Positions 23,766-33,114 of a DNA stretch of 64,000 nucleotides are shown one piece after another; position 1 is the stretch's first letter, and each line of letters opens with the position of its first letter. Under the pieces are notes generated by a model. It was not told the DNA's origin and searched no databases. It saw only the letters and a program-made list of their open reading frames with translations. Both the position numbers and the translations under genes were made by a program. Source of the DNA: Fructobacillus parabroussonetiae (GTDB taxonomy: Bacteria > Bacillota > Bacilli > Lactobacillales > Lactobacillaceae); the NCBI RefSeq assembly GCF_018437265.1, contig NZ_JAAMFL010000007.1, forward strand, positions 62,001 to 126,000, read 5' to 3'.

Positions 23766-26700
23766 TCAGTCCAAAGTCAGGTTCAACCCGGCCGACAACA
23801 AGACCAGCTGCCCTGACAAAACGTCGTAATCCGGGTACTCTTCCTGAAGGGCCTGGCGGTACAAATTCAGCTGTCCCGTATAGTTCTTACGCATCCGCTT
23901 CAGGGCCTCTTTTTGACGGGCACCGGGCCGTTTTGGCACATAGTCGGTCTTATAGTCAAAAATCGTCACCGTCTTCTTTCCCTCGTCAACGAAATAGCCG
24001 TCGACAATCCCGTGAACCAGAATGGGCTGTTCGTCGTTCAAATCAGGGTAGACCTCCTTGGCCGGAATGACCATGGCAAAGGGCGTCTCCCGCTTCAAGT
24101 TCGCATTATGCCGGGCTATCTCTTGGGCAAAATCCGAATGCAAGAAGGCAATCACCTGCCCCAAATCAATCAAAGGGGCCACTTCTTCGGCAATCTTCCC
24201 CTCTGAAACGAGGTCACCAACCAACTTTTCCAGGTCCCTTTCCTCAATCCAGGAGGTGAAGTCGACCAGCTGCATAATCAAGTGGGTGGCCGTTCCAACG
24301 GCCGTTGGGGACGGCTTGGCCTTCCCGTCGGTCATGAAGTCCGGCAGCGGCAGCTCGTCTTGGGTCAGCATGCGAGCGGCAGAAGAATCCGCCGCCTCCG
24401 CCTTGCTTTCTTCCACAAGAACAGCGTCTGCATGGCCATTCCTCTCCTCATCTCTTCGACCACCCTCAACTGCCTGCCCTCCTTCATCCAAGTAGAGGTC
24501 GGCCAGGAATGGCCGGTCCGGATCTTCGAAGAGTGACTTGATTTCTGACACCGATTGGTAGGCGGCCGTCTTCGTGGCGGCTTCAAATGAGTAGCGGTAG
24601 GAAAGCTTTGCTTGCAGTTCCTTTAAATCAGCCGGCTTCAAAGCGGCTGGCTTGGCAGTGACCGCCTCAGCATCAGCGGACGCCGCCTGACTGACACCAG
24701 CAACAAGCAAATCCACCGTTTGAGGCAAATCTTCCTCTAAAATCAGCTGTGTGTTAATTGCGCCCCCTTCCAGCTCGATTGGATGAGTCGCCTGCCCGAC
24801 TGTTTTGAGGCTTGCCGACGTCATGATTTTATCCAAATCCGCATTCTTCGTCCGAGCAAGGGCTTGCAGGGTCCAATCCAAGTAGGAACTGGCCTTTAGG
24901 CGCTGACTTTCTGAGAGAAACTGGCCCTCTGCCAACTGTGCGTTTTCATAGAGCCGTTGAGTGGCCGTTTCCTTTTCACCATCCATTGGATCGACGCGAC
25001 CAATCAGGTGCAGCTGCTGCTTGGCACGGGTCAGGGCCACGTAGTATAGCCGCATTTCTTCCGACCAGTTCTGCTTTTTAATGGCCTGTTTTACCGCGTA
25101 CTTTCCAAGGGTTGGCAGCTTCACCTTGGCCTTTGGCTCCAAGTAGTCAAGCCCTGCACCAGCATCCTTTTGGAGGACAAAATTCGTCTGACTGTCCATT
25201 TGGTTAAAAGACTTATCCAAGTCAGGCAAGATGACAACGGGGAATTCCAAGCCCTTGGACTTGTGGATGGTCATCAGCGAAACCGCGGATTCCGAGGTTT
25301 CCTGGGCGACTTCACCAACGTTGCCACCGCCGTCTTGCACCTCCTCAATGTAGGCAATGAAGGCGTAAAGACCGGACTGGCCATTTTCTTGAAAAGTCGT
25401 CGCCCGCTGGTACAAGGCATGCAAGTTCGCCTGCCGCTGGGCACCGCCCTGCAGACCGACGACGTAGTCTAGCCAACCGGTGTCCTGGTAGATGGCCCAA
25501 ATGAGGCCAACCAGGTCGTTTTGCCGGGCATAAAGGGACCACTTGTCGAACTGTTCCAAGACTTTTTCAGCCTTCTCGTCCTCTTTAGCATAGGCCAGAA
25601 AGGCCGTGTAAAAGTCGTGACCCTCATCCGCCAGACGAATGGCAGACAATTCATCTTCATCAAAGCCAAAAATCGGCGAACGAAGGGCGGCTGCCAAGGG
25701 AATGTCCTGGTGGGGATTATCCAGCACTCGCAACAAGTCCAGAACCAAATAAACTTCCATGGCCTTGTAGTAATCGCCGACCGACTCCGACTGAATCGGG
25801 ATCCCGGCCTCGTGGGCCAAGCGGAGCAAGTCCGGGTAGACCGTTTTCGACCGGGTCAAAATGGCAATGTCTGAATACCGAATGGCCCGCATGCCATTTG
25901 GGGCCTCCTTATCATAGACCTGGCCGTTCAAATGGAGGTCCTGGACTTTTTTCAGCAGGTAGGTCAGCGTCTTTTCGCGGGTGCCGCGATCATCATCGTC
26001 TGCCTCTTCCTTGTCGGCAGAACTGCTGCCCTGATTCTTCTTTTGAATGGACAAGAGGTCCAGGTGAAAGACCGGCGGTACTTCTTCTGGAAAGGCGGCC
26101 TTTGGAATCAGCTTAGCCGATCCCTGATAAGGGACATCCCCCAGCTTTTCGTCCATTATCTGCGTGAAAATCTGATTAATAACCCGGGTCACGTTATTGT
26201 GCGACCGGAAGTTTTCCGCTAATTCGATTCGCTCATCGTCACTATCAGCACTGGCAAAGTCGTCGTACTTCGAAGCAAACAGCTGCGGAGCCGCCTGACG
26301 GAAGCCGTAAATCGACTGCTTAATATCGCCGACCATGTACATGTTGTGACCGTTGGACATATCCTTTAAGAAGGCTTCTTGCAGGCGGTTGACGTCCTGA
26401 TACTCATCAACCATGACCTCTTCAAACTGGTTTTGAACCAATTCTTTGATGTCGTCCTTCTTTAAAATCTGCCGGGCTAAGACAACCAAATCAGAGAAAT
26501 AAAGGACATTTGCCTCGGCCTTTGCCTTCTTTAAGGCGGCCAGGTAATCGCGGGTAACCGTCACCAAGTCAGCCAAAATCCGCTGGCCACGGGCGTTAAC
26601 AATCTGCCATTCACCTTCGCTGAGACGGAAGAAGGATTCGCGGATCTTTTTCAGCGGGCTGTCCTGACTTTTCCCACTCGTGATGTAGCTCTCGCGATAA

Positions 26701-27650
26701 GTGGCGACTTTTTCAAGCACTTCGGCCACCGCAATCCGGTCCGAATCATCCGTTTCAAAGGCCTTTTTATCACGGTTTGGCCACTTCAACTTGGGCAGGG
26801 CCATGGCTGCCCGAAGGCTTTCATAGTCACCCTTTTTATCAATGATGGCAAGCAGCTGGCTAAGGTAGTGATCAACCTCGGTGAAGGCCAAGGCGGCATC
26901 GTCCAGCTTTTTATTCTCCTGTCCTTCAACAAAGGGCAGGAGATTCCGTGCTTCTACCAAAGCCTCTTCGACTGCCGGACGCACTTCGCCTGCCAAATAC
27001 TCCTGGTAGGCCTTTTGTTCAGCAAGTGGTCGATTGGCATCTTCCCCATCGGCCAGTGAGTCCAGCCAGTGGTCCTCTTCCGGACGGGCAATGTCAAAAT
27101 CCGCCAGCTTTAAGATGATTTCCTTTAAGGCATTGTCTCGTGAAACCGAGGCGAAGTTTTCCAGAACGTTCAAAAAGGCTTGGTGATCGGGGTTTTCATC
27201 ATCGTAAAGGTCGTTAAAGAGGCTGTCCAAAACGCGGTTCTTGAAAAGCGCTTCCTCGGCTGAATCGGCCACCAGTCGGAAAGCCGGGTCCAAATCGATT
27301 TCGTAGTAGTAAGACTCAATCAGTTGCAGGGCAAAACCATCAATGGTCGTTACCGCAGCCGTTGGCAAAAGGGCCAGCTGTTCCTGCAGGTAAACTCGTT
27401 CTGCCGAATCCTGGCTGGCCTGCAAGACCTTGGTCAGCGCCTTTTCCAACCGTTCCTTCATCTCCCCGGCAGCGGCTCGGGTGAAGGTCACAATTAAGAA
27501 GCGGTCGACCGGAATTCGCTCGTCGACGATTTTTCGAATCAACCGTTCGATCAAAACGGTCGTCTTTCCGGAACCAGCGGAGGCCGAGACCAGGATGTTG
27601 TGCCCCCTGTGGGCAATGGCTGCTTGCTGATGTGCTGTGAATTCAGGCAT
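23766..27650 (-). CDS. rexA: ATP-dependent helicase/nuclease subunit A (RexA/AddA)
   Basis: The large subunit of the RexAB double-strand-break repair enzyme. It has a UvrD-type helicase with Walker A SASAGSGKTTVL near 20-31, Walker B VDEYQDVN near 420 and further SF1 motifs (ENFRSH, MTIHKSKGLEFPVV, YVALTRAKQQL). A RecB-type nuclease domain at the C-terminus carries GIVDGYF and FDYKTD. I use the ATG at 27650 (1294 residues), because AGGAGG lies six bases upstream; it overlaps the rexB stop by eight bases, so the subunits are coupled. A low-complexity acidic insert lies around residues 1085-1130. RexAB resects ends and normally recognises a Chi site. Confidence 0.97.
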   Translation of the reverse strand: MPEFTAHQQAAIAHRGHNILVSASAGSGKTTVLIERLIRKIVDERIPVDRFLIVTFTRAAAGEMKERLEKALTKVLQASQDSAERVYLQEQLALLPTAAVTTIDGFALQLIESYYYEIDLDPAFRLVADSAEEALFKNRVLDSLFNDLYDDENPDHQAFLNVLENFASVSRDNALKEIILKLADFDIARPEEDHWLDSLADGEDANRPLAEQKAYQEYLAGEVRPAVEEALVEARNLLPFVEGQENKKLDDAALAFTEVDHYLSQLLAIIDKKGDYESLRAAMALPKLKWPNRDKKAFETDDSDRIAVAEVLEKVATYRESYITSGKSQDSPLKKIRESFFRLSEGEWQIVNARGQRILADLVTVTRDYLAALKKAKAEANVLYFSDLVVLARQILKKDDIKELVQNQFEEVMVDEYQDVNRLQEAFLKDMSNGHNMYMVGDIKQSIYGFRQAAPQLFASKYDDFASADSDDERIELAENFRSHNNVTRVINQIFTQIMDEKLGDVPYQGSAKLIPKAAFPEEVPPVFHLDLLSIQKKNQGSSSADKEEADDDDRGTREKTLTYLLKKVQDLHLNGQVYDKEAPNGMRAIRYSDIAILTRSKTVYPDLLRLAHEAGIPIQSESVGDYYKAMEVYLVLDLLRVLDNPHQDIPLAAALRSPIFGFDEDELSAIRLADEGHDFYTAFLAYAKEDEKAEKVLEQFDKWSLYARQNDLVGLIWAIYQDTGWLDYVVGLQGGAQRQANLHALYQRATTFQENGQSGLYAFIAYIEEVQDGGGNVGEVAQETSESAVSLMTIHKSKGLEFPVVILPDLDKSFNQMDSQTNFVLQKDAGAGLDYLEPKAKVKLPTLGKYAVKQAIKKQNWSEEMRLYYVALTRAKQQLHLIGRVDPMDGEKETATQRLYENAQLAEGQFLSESQRLKASSYLDWTLQALARTKNADLDKIMTSASLKTVGQATHPIELEGGAINTQLILEEDLPQTVDLLVAGVSQAASADAEAVTAKPAALKPADLKELQAKLSYRYSFEAATKTAAYQSVSEIKSLFEDPDRPFLADLYLDEGGQAVEGGRRDEERNGHADAVLVEESKAEAADSSAARMLTQDELPLPDFMTDGKAKPSPTAVGTATHLIMQLVDFTSWIEERDLEKLVGDLVSEGKIAEEVAPLIDLGQVIAFLHSDFAQEIARHNANLKRETPFAMVIPAKEVYPDLNDEQPILVHGIVDGYFVDEGKKTVTIFDYKTDYVPKRPGARQKEALKRMRKNYTGQLNLYRQALQEEYPDYDVLSGQLVLLSAGLNLTLD

Positions 27651-30600
27651 TGTCGGCCTCCTTTCCGTCTGTTTCACTAGTTAAATTGTTTTCAAGGGCC
27701 TTTAGCACGGCCCCCTTCTTTCCCTGGTAAGTAAAGTTTTGGTACTGATCGCCCAGGGCGGCATCGAAGCGCATCACGTCGGTGTACTTCGAATAGGTCA
27801 ACGACTGCTTGCTTGGGGCAATGCTAAAGTCCCCGGCAGCAATCTTGGCCGCCGCATTCAAGATCAACTGACGGTTGCGGGCCATCAGTAGGTTCAGTTC
27901 GTCGGCACTGACCACATCGGACTGGTTGGCGTTAAAGCCGCCCTTTTGCTTTTTAGCAATGGCGTAGGCCTCGGAAGGCTGACCGTACTCAACATAGTCA
28001 AGGGTATCGACATAGTCCTCGTTATCCAAATAGAGTCCATGGAGCTTGTTGCCTGGTGCCTTTAGCTGGCCAGCCAAAAGTTCGCCAAAGTCCCCCTTGA
28101 AGTCCTTAAAGCTGGTGACTTGGTCGTTAATTGGCGCAAAGAAGGCCCCAGCAACTTGACCGTCTGCGGCCATCCCCATGGCCTGGGCGTTTTCATTTGC
28201 CGCCTGCCAGTAGGCCAGAAGCTGCAGTTCCAGCCCGTTGGCCGCGTCAGCATAGTTGAACTTCTTACCGTTCAGCTTGTAGTCGACAATGGTACCAAAG
28301 TCGCCCACTGCATCCTGGCGGTCGAAGCGGTCGACTTTTCCACGGAGCTTAACGGACTGTCCAGCTTCATCTGCCATCACCATGGCGGGCAAGCCCTGCC
28401 GGCCCATTCCAAACTGCTCTTCGACCTGGGTTGGCCGCGATGTATTGCTCAAACGGGCGACATCGCGCAGGTTTTTCAAGACCCGCTTGGCCTGATTGGC
28501 CATAAAGTTCGCCTGGGCCTGCCCCTGCCCGGGTTCGGTCAGTTCGGCATACTCTGGCAGCTGTAACTGTTCTTCAAAGAGCTGGTTGACTTGGCCGTCG
28601 ATTTTTTCATCGGCCAGGTCCGCCAGACGATCGTTTTGCTGGACCACTTGCAAAACCGCCCCTTCAAAGAGCGCGTGGTAAATCGTTCCTTCCAGCATAT
28701 TGTTGATTTCAACAGTCGGCTTTTCCTTTAGACGCAGACCGTACTTCAAGAAGTACTCGTAGGGATTGCGGTAGAAGGATTCGACCTGGGAAATGGAGAG
28801 CATCAGCGGCCCCTGGAAGAGCCGCTTGGCTATTTCGACCGAGAGCTTTTTCGCCTTATTTTCGTAGTTCTGACTCGAAAGCACCCGTTCGGTTCGCTTT
28901 CCGTAGCCGGCCTTTTCTAAGGCTTCCTTTACCCGGTCAAAGTCTGGACCGACTTTTTCATTGTTTGGCAGTTTCACCAACTGCGAAAGGGTCGCAGCGG
29001 CCGTTCCGGCATAGGCTGAAGCCAGCTGACTCAGGTTTTCCGCCTGGGCCTTGACCGTTGCTAGTTCATCGATGCCAAAGGCCGAAGTCAGGCGCAGCAC
29101 GTATGGTGAGGCTTCGTTTAGCCCACCGTCTTGATCGAGCAAGGGGTAGGAAAAGGTCACCGAATCGCTGGCCGCCTGCAGGGCGTTGTAAAAGACCAGC
29201 GCTTCTGAGGCCATCTGTTGCTTGGCCGTTTCCTGCAAGTAGCGGGGGTCTTCTTGATCTGCTAGGGCCGGTTGAACCAGCAAGCGGTCCTGATCAGACA
29301 GCAGGGACTTGTTTTTAATTTGCGCCGGTAGGGCGTTTCTAGTGGCGCCAATGAAGTAGAGCCTCTTGTACTTTTGGCTCTGCACGATACCTGCTTCCGA
29401 CACCATTAGTTGGTCTAACTGGTTGGGAATGCCGGAGAATGTTCCACCAGAAAAGCCGGCCTGCAAGGCAGACAGGAAGGTCTGCCGGGAAAAGGCTTCA
29501 GTGCCTGCAATTGAAACGACCTGGTCCAAAATGTTGACAAAGAGTTGCCAGACTTCGCGCACCCGCTGGGCGGCAATCAGATCACCCTTTTCAAGTAGGT
29601 AGTCGCCTTGTTTTTGCACGGCCTCTGGGACTTTGGCCTTAACCAAAAAAGTCATCAGGGCTCGGGCTGCCGCCAGGTTCGTATCAGCTCCGTCCAGCAC
29701 TGCCTTCAGTTCTTCCATTCGTTGGTGAATGAAGACTTTGAGCTGGGAGAGGCGGCGGTTGACTTTGGCATCTTCGCTAAAGCCTTCGGTCTCATCGGCC
29801 GGCAGCTCAAAGAGGGCAAAGCCCTTGCTGTCGTCCTGCCAAGTCTTCTTGGACACCCGGTGGCCGTCTAAGTACTTTTCCAGGTAGGCGACGGCTTCAA
29901 AGTAGGGTTCATCGTCGAGCAGCTGACCGTTTATGATTGGTCGCAAATAGCCGGTCTTCAAAACCGTTAGCAGTTGATCCTTTTGATAGAGCGCACTTGG
30001 ATTAGCTAAGAGCGTCGTCGTCAGCTCAACCAAGGGATGGTTGCCCATCTTGACGTCGTTGTCCAAGAAATAGGACAAATCAAAGGCGTCCATCACGGCT
30101 GGCAAGTGCTTGCTGTAAGGATTCAGGTCGCGGGCCAAAACGAGAATGTCGCGGAGGTGCAAGTCGGGATTCAGACGCAAATCCTCTCGAATCCGGCGAG
30201 CGACTTCTTCCAGTTCGGCCACGGCGTTGGCCGCAACGAAGGCCTGGAGATTGGTCTCAGCGACTTGCTTTTCGTCTGCGGAAAAGTCCTGGTAGGCCCC
30301 TAACTTTTCCCAGGCCTGTAGGAGGTTTTTCCGGCTGGCAGCCGCACTGCTTTTCTGTGCGGCTTCAGCTTGGCCAGTCGCACCCGGCTGGTTTTCTTCC
30401 GACTGACTCTCTTCTTCCAGCACCTTGACCTGACAAGTCTGTCCGGCCTGCTTGGCCATTTCTCGGATTGTCCGAGCGGTTTCTAAGGGCTTTTCAAAGA
30501 CCGAGCCGGCCGCCTGGTACTTCAAGGGGTCGTCTTTTGCCACTCTTCCGAGCAGGGCGATTTGGACTTCGCCCTTTTCAATCAAGAGCTTAACCACGGC

Positions 30601-31284
30601 CCATTCGGCTGCGGTAAAACCAGTGAAGCCATCAAAGTAAAAGATGGCATCCGACAAGTCGGCGTCCTTCATTCGGCTGGCAAAGTCCGGCAGCATTTCT
30701 TGAGCCAGTAAGTAGTCCTCACCCATCTTTTTGTTAAAGGCGTCGGCCACGATGGCCAAGTCACGGAGCTTCTGCTTTAGCGCTTCGGCCGTTAAGGCCT
30801 CCTGCTTGTCTTGGCCGTTGACCGCTTCGACAATCGTTAATAGGTCTTGGGCCGAAACCCGAGAAGCCCGCAATTCGGTTAACTGGGCCACCAGTTTCTC
30901 AATAAAGCCCTTCTTGGCAGCCATGCGCGCAAAGATGGGCAGGCGGTCCTTTTCTTCTTTTAGAATGTTTGAAACCAGGACAAAGAGCCCGGCAGACCCA
31001 AGGGTGGCCGGCTGGGTCAAGCCCTCATCATCCAGCAAGCGCCAGGCCAAACGGGACATGGAATAGACCTGCACCTGTGATTGAGCATAGGGCTGGTTCT
31101 TGCCTTTGCCATTGGCCTGGGCCAGACGGGATAAGACGTCGACTTCCCCATCGAATTTGACGTGGTTTGGCACCAGGTAGAAGATCCGCCGTTTTTCACC
31201 CGCCTTCATGCGTTCGGCAATGTCTTGCACCAGTGCCTGTCGGCTGTCGATTTCCCCTGCTGCAATGTTTACGGTAACCGTCAT
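27643..31284 (-). CDS. rexB: ATP-dependent nuclease subunit B (RexB/AddB)
   Basis: The 1213-residue partner of RexA, with an inactive helicase-like region and a C-terminal RecB-type nuclease domain (VDRFDR... and TIVDYKLNGKKF, the D-Y-K triad). No Walker A motif is seen near the N-terminus, as known for lactic acid bacterial RexB. Only one Cys is visible in the protein, so the iron-sulphur cluster of Bacillus AddB cannot be present. The start ATG at 31284 follows a bidirectional terminator upstream. The insertion around 300-330 is low in complexity and rich in Glu, Gln, Ser and Ala. Confidence 0.96.
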   Translation of the reverse strand: MTVTVNIAAGEIDSRQALVQDIAERMKAGEKRRIFYLVPNHVKFDGEVDVLSRLAQANGKGKNQPYAQSQVQVYSMSRLAWRLLDDEGLTQPATLGSAGLFVLVSNILKEEKDRLPIFARMAAKKGFIEKLVAQLTELRASRVSAQDLLTIVEAVNGQDKQEALTAEALKQKLRDLAIVADAFNKKMGEDYLLAQEMLPDFASRMKDADLSDAIFYFDGFTGFTAAEWAVVKLLIEKGEVQIALLGRVAKDDPLKYQAAGSVFEKPLETARTIREMAKQAGQTCQVKVLEEESQSEENQPGATGQAEAAQKSSAAASRKNLLQAWEKLGAYQDFSADEKQVAETNLQAFVAANAVAELEEVARRIREDLRLNPDLHLRDILVLARDLNPYSKHLPAVMDAFDLSYFLDNDVKMGNHPLVELTTTLLANPSALYQKDQLLTVLKTGYLRPIINGQLLDDEPYFEAVAYLEKYLDGHRVSKKTWQDDSKGFALFELPADETEGFSEDAKVNRRLSQLKVFIHQRMEELKAVLDGADTNLAAARALMTFLVKAKVPEAVQKQGDYLLEKGDLIAAQRVREVWQLFVNILDQVVSIAGTEAFSRQTFLSALQAGFSGGTFSGIPNQLDQLMVSEAGIVQSQKYKRLYFIGATRNALPAQIKNKSLLSDQDRLLVQPALADQEDPRYLQETAKQQMASEALVFYNALQAASDSVTFSYPLLDQDGGLNEASPYVLRLTSAFGIDELATVKAQAENLSQLASAYAGTAAATLSQLVKLPNNEKVGPDFDRVKEALEKAGYGKRTERVLSSQNYENKAKKLSVEIAKRLFQGPLMLSISQVESFYRNPYEYFLKYGLRLKEKPTVEINNMLEGTIYHALFEGAVLQVVQQNDRLADLADEKIDGQVNQLFEEQLQLPEYAELTEPGQGQAQANFMANQAKRVLKNLRDVARLSNTSRPTQVEEQFGMGRQGLPAMVMADEAGQSVKLRGKVDRFDRQDAVGDFGTIVDYKLNGKKFNYADAANGLELQLLAYWQAANENAQAMGMAADGQVAGAFFAPINDQVTSFKDFKGDFGELLAGQLKAPGNKLHGLYLDNEDYVDTLDYVEYGQPSEAYAIAKKQKGGFNANQSDVVSADELNLLMARNRQLILNAAAKIAAGDFSIAPSKQSLTYSKYTDVMRFDAALGDQYQNFTYQGKKGAVLKALENNLTSETDGKEADNA

Positions 31285-31373
31285 CGAATACCCCTTCTAC
31301 GCCTTTTTACAAGTCAAAGCAATTATGCTCAATTGGTTCTAACTGTTTGTGAAACTATCTCTGTCTATTGTAC

Positions 31374-31405
31374 AAAAAAAGCCCGGATAAAATCCGGGCT
31401 TTTTT
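31374..31405. terminator. Bidirectional terminator between Ntdp-like gene and rexB
   Basis: Stem GCCCGGAT / ATCCGGGC with a three-base loop is flanked by seven A and six T. On the minus strand it ends the upstream DUF402 gene. Confidence 0.92.
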
Positions 31406-31410
31406 CTTGG

Positions 31411-31980
31411 TCAACGACGATCGTTCAACCGCTGTTGCATCAAATATTGGTAACGGGAGTACCAGACATCCACATACCCTTTTGAAAAAGGACCCTTGCC
31501 CTGGTCAATCCAATCAACCAGGATTTTAACGTGGGCCTTCAAGATTTGGTCTACCTCTTTGGGGTAGTGCCATTTCTTACTGTGGGCCGCGTATTCATCC
31601 GCGTCCAACAGGTGCTTCTCACCGTCTGGAAAGACTTTGACGTCCAAGTCATAATCAATGTACTTGAGCGCCTCTTTATCTAATGTGTAGGGAGAAGCCA
31701 GGTTGCAGTAATAGGAAACCCCGTTATCGCGAATCATCGCAATAATATTAAACCAGTACTTTTTATGAAAGTACACAATGGCCGGTTCGCGGGTCACCCA
31801 GCGCCGGCCGTTATCTTCTGTCACCAAAGTATGGTCGTTTAATCCAATGATGGCATTCTCACTGGTTTTTAACACCATGGTGTCACGCCATGTCCGATGC
31901 AACGAGCCGTCGTGCTTATAGCTTTTGATCGTGATGACATCCCCTTCGCGTGGACCGCGACTCGGCTTATCAACAATCAT
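31411..31980 (-). CDS. DUF402 nucleoside tri-/diphosphatase (Ntdp-like)
   Basis: A 189-residue cytoplasmic protein of the DUF402/UPF0374 family, whose tested members hydrolyse nucleoside tri- and diphosphates. Family features are the N-terminal basic barrel ([12 protein letters not shown]), [16 protein letters not shown], the YYCNLASPY region and the acidic [13 protein letters not shown] followed by LLDADEY. The order with recX upstream is common in lactobacilli. An extended -10 (32017-32025) lies about 37 bases upstream. The start is supported by GGGACGAGC just before the ATG, a weak ribosome binding site. Confidence 0.88.
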   Translation of the reverse strand: MIVDKPSRGPREGDVITIKSYKHDGSLHRTWRDTMVLKTSENAIIGLNDHTLVTEDNGRRWVTREPAIVYFHKKYWFNIIAMIRDNGVSYYCNLASPYTLDKEALKYIDYDLDVKVFPDGEKHLLDADEYAAHSKKWHYPKEVDQILKAHVKILVDWIDQGKGPFSKGYVDVWYSRYQYLMQQRLNDRR

Positions 31981-32016
31981 GCTCGTCCCACTTTTCTGAC
32001 AAAAAATTCCTTTTCG

Positions 32017-32025
32017 ATTATATCA
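32017..32025 (-). promoter_or_regulatory. Extended -10 of the DUF402 gene
   Basis: TGATATAAT on the minus strand fits an extended -10 element. No convincing -35 is seen, as is often true for such promoters. Confidence 0.5.
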
Positions 32026-32146
32026 TATTTTTTACGAAAGGAGATTAAAGATTTACGATGGCTAGTGGGAGGAATGAAGATTCTTCTTTGAGCTTAGATA
32101 ACCTACTCCGCCCCTTAGTGACAGAGCGCCCTTTGACCCCTTTTCT

Positions 32147-32947
32147 TCAATCCATGCCAAAGTCGAGCTCTTCCAAGGCCCACTCAATCGTCTCACCTGT
32201 ATAGCCCTTAGCGTAGAGTTTGCTTTTGACTTTGTAATAGCGTTCTTTAGCAGTTCCGGTCCGTTGTCGGCGAAGGGCCTTTTCGGCCTCCTTACGGGCG
32301 TTTTCCCGCTTGTCTTCCTCATCGGCTTCAATGTCAATCTCGTTAACAGCCCGGCTGGCAATGTCAAAGGAGAAGCCCTTTTGGGCCAGTGACTGGGCGG
32401 TCTTTTGCTGGCGAATCCGCGTCGAATCACGCTTATGCGTTCGGGCAATCTTTTCAGCCAGCTTCACGGCCACTTCCAGCTGTGCCTCTTCTGGATACTC
32501 TTCCATGGCCGCTTCAATGAGAGGCTCGGCCACTCCAGCCTTCTTCAACTCCATGGCAATCGCCCGAGGGCCCTTGGGTGAAAAGACCTGCTTGGTATTG
32601 ACATAGGCCCTGGCGTAGGTCGCGTCATCTAGGAGCTGCTGTTCGACCAGGTAGTCGATGACTTGGTCGATAACCCCTTCTTTGATGTCCTTGCTCTTCA
32701 AGCGATCGGCGACCTGCTTTTTGGTCCGAATGGCCGGAGACAAGTAATTCAGCGCCACCTTCAGGCCCTGATCCACCAAATCGGCCGCCTTAATGCGCTC
32801 GATTTCTTCCTTGTCTAGCTCTCGCCCCTTCATCAGGCCAAACTTGGCCAGGACGTTTTCCGAGATACCGAAGGCAAAGCGCCCGTCTAATTCAAGATTG
32901 TAGCGACCCGCTCTTTTTTGAGTGGAAATTTTCGTGATTTTTGCCAT
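32147..32947 (-). CDS. recX: RecX regulatory protein
   Basis: A 266-residue helical protein that modulates RecA filaments. It has the three-helix repeat pattern of the family: YLSPAIRTKKQVADRLKSKD, the VIDYLVEQQLLDDATYARAYV segment and RPVGPRAI-like SPKGPRAIAMELKKAG. Its length and two extra repeat units towards the C-terminus match Firmicute RecX. The N-terminal KKISTQKRAGRYNLELDG-like beta region is also typical. No strong ribosome binding site precedes the ATG at 32947. The gap of 166 bases downstream holds the Ntdp promoter and no other gene I can support. Confidence 0.92.
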   Translation of the reverse strand: MAKITKISTQKRAGRYNLELDGRFAFGISENVLAKFGLMKGRELDKEEIERIKAADLVDQGLKVALNYLSPAIRTKKQVADRLKSKDIKEGVIDQVIDYLVEQQLLDDATYARAYVNTKQVFSPKGPRAIAMELKKAGVAEPLIEAAMEEYPEEAQLEVAVKLAEKIARTHKRDSTRIRQQKTAQSLAQKGFSFDIASRAVNEIDIEADEEDKRENARKEAEKALRRQRTGTAKERYYKVKSKLYAKGYTGETIEWALEELDFGMD

Positions 32948-33021
32948 ATGGTCATTTTATAGAGAAAAGTTCAAAAAGAAAAGTCGGAAATACTATCCCT
33001 TTTTCTAAGCAATTCTTCTAC

Positions 33022-33048
33022 TTTAGATTAGATTAAAATCAATCTAAA
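33022..33048. promoter_or_regulatory. Operator-like inverted repeat at the DyP gene
   Basis: TTTAGATT and AATCTAAA form a perfect eight-base inverted repeat around an AT-rich centre with a further inner GATT / ATC match. It lies 30 bases before a TATAAT (33078-33083) upstream of the peroxidase gene. The regulator is unknown. Confidence 0.45.
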
Positions 33049-33077
33049 CTTTTGTAGTACAGCCCGGCCTTATAGGT

Positions 33078-33083
33078 TATAAT
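33078..33083 (+). promoter_or_regulatory. -10 box of the DyP peroxidase gene
   Basis: TATAAT lies about 31 bases ahead of the ATG at 33115. The -35 region 17 bases upstream is TAGTAC, a poor match, which suits an activated or tightly controlled promoter. Confidence 0.5.
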
Positions 33084-33114
33084 ATCTTTATCAAAGAGAA
33101 GTGAGGATAATATA

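Noticed and set aside
32058-32204. Plus-strand frame of 48 codons starting with a ribosome-site-like AAAGGAG upstream
   Set aside because: The spacing of 14 bases is too long, most of the frame is antisense to the recX end, and the composition looks non-coding.
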